Assembly (NCBI RefSeq): GCF_004379255.2
Contig: NW_024599112.1
Location: 53,547-117,546, forward strand
Direction: 5' to 3'
DNA from: Salvia splendens
Lineage: Eukaryota; Streptophyta; Magnoliopsida; Lamiales; Lamiaceae
DNA: 64,000 nt
In this document: in pieces, positions 62,179-64,000 of the stretch
How the letters are laid out: the number at the start of each line of letters is the position of its first letter
Numbering within the stretch: the first letter of the stretch is position 1
Notes under the pieces: generated by a model
What the model saw: only the letters and a program-made list of their open reading frames with translations
Databases searched by the model: none
Told to the model about the DNA's origin: nothing
Made by a program: the position numbers and the translations under genes

Positions 62179-63247
62179 AACTGCTCACACTTAAACCATG
62201 CTTGTCCTCAAGCAGGTGAAAGACAAGAAAAGAAATAAGGCAAGTTTCAATGCATGGTTATCAACTGACTGACTTCTAAACGGGAAACAAAAAACTCCTA
62301 GACCTAGACGCAACACGAACACACATACAGAAACGACAAGACAAGAAAAACACATTAACGCATAAACTGGTATTTTTCCTAGCAGCCATCCCCACAAGTT
62401 TAAGGTCAATCCAAGTATTTACAGCCTCAGATCTTCCCCCTCCATTCTTTTATCTAGTCAAGTTGTCAGTTCGTCAGATAGATAGCTTAATTCTGACCAT
62501 TTGTTGAATTCGCTCGATCACTCATTCCTCACCAGGGATGTTAGTATCATTCACTCTTTATTTTGCCATACCACTGATGCTTCGGGTTATGAGAGTTTCT
62601 TTACTAAGTCCCTTTTCTTTATTCCGGGTCAGGTTACTATTGCTTCCTGCCCTTGGATTCTTTTCCTTCTTTCTCCTCCTTTTTAATATTTTTTTCATAT
62701 CCCTTGGACTTCGTCCAGCTTATACCTTTTTCCTTTGTTTTTCTGGACTTCGTCCAGCTTATACCTCCGATTTTAAATTATTTTTCCCCTATTTTATCCT
62801 TTTGACTCTTCTCCCTACACATCCAGTGGCGGCCCTCTTTTGTATATGTTAACTCAAAGTGTTTAGGCTCATAACTCACTTATATAGTAAGGCTTCACCA
62901 TTAGTTTAAATTAAGGCTTTTCTATCGTTCGTACTTCATACCACTGACTTTGATTTATTAGAGAAAAGGATTCACAAATTAGCATGTATTCTCTCTTCAA
63001 AACACTCTCCCTAAGGGGCTTTGCTATTTATTATACCAGTTATGAATACACAAACACAGAACTTAAAAAAAAACTACAAACTCTTAGACCTAACAGATTA
63101 TTTACATCTTGACACTAACTGCGCTAACTGCTCTCCCCTCCCACTTCAGTCATGCTTGTCCCAAAAGCAATCCCAATGAGGGGTGGAAAACAGGGCAGTT
63201 AGTGGCGATAACAAAACAAAGATCACAGACACAAAGAAAAACACAAA

Positions 63248-63462
63248 CTTCTCATACTTAGACCAAGAATTGGGCTAAGTGGGAGAAGACACAAACATCA
63301 ACTAACATAACGTATATACACAACAATCTTCTCACACTTAGGCCAAGCAATGGGCTAAGGGGAGGTGAGAAGATATAAACAGAAAAACACAAATAACAAA
63401 CACATGTTAGATTAACAAAAATTTCTCACACTTAGACCAAGAATTGGGCTAAGTGGGAGAAG
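63248..63462. repeat. Three spaced copies of a roughly 41-bp hairpin
   Basis: Copies at 63248-63288, 63328-63372 and 63422-63462. Each pairs CTTCTC.CACTTAG.CCAA with TTGGGCTAAGTGGGAGAAG around a loop of only a few bases. In the first copy 16 of 19 stem positions match. Confidence 0.85.
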
Positions 63463-63593
63463 GCACACAAACATACATATATACATACACAACGAAGCAT
63501 GCACGATAACAGAAACACAACATGCATAGCAGACATCTTAAAAAAACAAAAACTGAAAAATAAAAATTACTTGGTCATTTGGGGTGGTTCAAT

Positions 63594-63902
63594 TTACTTC
63601 TGGCTCCTTTTGGAGCCAGCCTTCCTGGGGGTGCTTGCCTTCTTGGTCCTCTTGCTGGTCATGTGTGGTTGCCCATCTTCTTTGGGGATTCCTTGCTCTC
63701 TTGCTGGTACATCAACATCGACAGTTCTGGAGTTTGTAGAGCAGATTGGCCACCCCCTGCTAGGCGGAATCCTCTGTTTCCCCTGTTCTGACTTGCCATT
63801 CTGCTGGGTCAGGTAGTCGTCTTCCTTATTTCCTGAATTGGGAGCTTCATCATTGGAATTCCTTGGAGGTCCCTTGTACTCTCTTCTTGACCTACGAAAC
63901 TA
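63594..63902 (-). CDS. C-terminal end of a retroelement open frame (partial, unassigned)
   Basis: About 102 codons are open on the minus strand down to the stop at 63594, with a stop just upstream of 63902. The peptide is charged and polar (RRSRREYKGPPRNSND; KEDGQPHMTSKRTKKA; ends GSKRSQK) with no catalytic motif. Its place before the 3' spacer of the LTR element suggests the tail of its polyprotein or an extra 3' frame. I do not recognise it. Confidence 0.4.
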
Positions 63903-64000
63903 AAACTTGAAATTCTTAAGCAACACTGTCAAGCGAATGTAAGATCCAATGATTTTTTTTTTTCATTTATAAACTTCTTTCCTAGATTTACTTAGAATTT

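Larger units (their letters stand above)
62179..64000 (-). mobile_element. 3' internal region of the same LTR retrotransposon (incomplete)
   Basis: The region reads on the minus strand toward the LTR. It contains the end of an open frame (63902-63594), then about 1.4 kb of untranslated spacer with repeated hairpins (63248-63462), a TGGACTTCGTCCAGCTTATA word twice (near 62705 and 62743), and TGCTTGAGGACAAGCATGG shortly before the LTR. A CTTGAGGACAAGCA-type word near the 3' end is familiar from large plant gypsy elements. No reverse transcriptase or integrase lies in the window, so the superfamily is inferred. Confidence 0.6.

Noticed and set aside
62501..62852. Plus-strand open frames of 60-100 codons rich in Phe and Leu
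   Set aside because: They lie in the untranslated spacer of a minus-strand retroelement, are T-rich, and have no recognisable protein features.

Overview
The window is nuclear DNA of a flowering plant. The genes carry many short introns with GT-AG borders (one GC-AG), the AT-rich spacers are full of small inverted-repeat elements, and the retroelements are plant copia and gypsy types. Five host genes can be read exon by exon and all match land-plant families. Gene content suggests a eudicot, perhaps an asterid of the Lamiales kind, but the species cannot be fixed from sequence alone.

Host genes, left to right: (1) the 3' half of RSH1, a chloroplast RelA/SpoT homologue (44-3232, +); (2) cytosolic ribosomal protein RPL19 (12307-14061, +), with two GGCCCA boxes and a telo-box upstream; (3) SEC16B, the COPII scaffold of ER exit sites (18428-25015, +), with a one-base frameshift in exon 1; (4) organellar asparaginyl-tRNA synthetase (25689-36855, -, 15 exons), convergent with SEC16B; (5) a HAS1/DDX18-type DEAD-box helicase of ribosome biogenesis (52341-57256, -, 12 exons), whose exons hold five apparent one-base indels. 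The genes are not an operon. RPL19 and the helicase share a ribosome-biogenesis theme and site II promoter boxes.

Mobile DNA fills most of the rest. A 6.2-kb Ac-like hAT element (3735-9907) carries a broken transposase and a four-copy 302-bp tandem array, and is itself split by a 1.5-kb solo LTR. An intact copia element with identical LTRs (37120-42308) lies 264 bp upstream of the AsnRS start codon. A degraded Ty3/gypsy element (44105-51267, -) is split by a second solo LTR of the same 1.5-kb family. A third copy of that LTR (60648-62178) borders an element that runs off the right edge. The 4.9-kb second intron of AsnRS holds a long imperfect palindrome, interrupted by a non-autonomous hAT element that carries another small inverted-repeat element.

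Several insertions were dated relative to each other by reconstructing target-site duplications: ATAAAACC/ATTAAACC for the hAT, TAAAC and GTGTT for the solo LTRs, CATAT for copia, TATAC for gypsy, and GTTGATAG and GATACTCC/GATACTTC for small hAT elements. I found no rRNA, tRNA gene, CRISPR array or bacterial-type system. The least ordinary structures are the intronic palindrome, the nested solo LTRs, the homogenised tandem array, and the hairpin triplet near the right edge.
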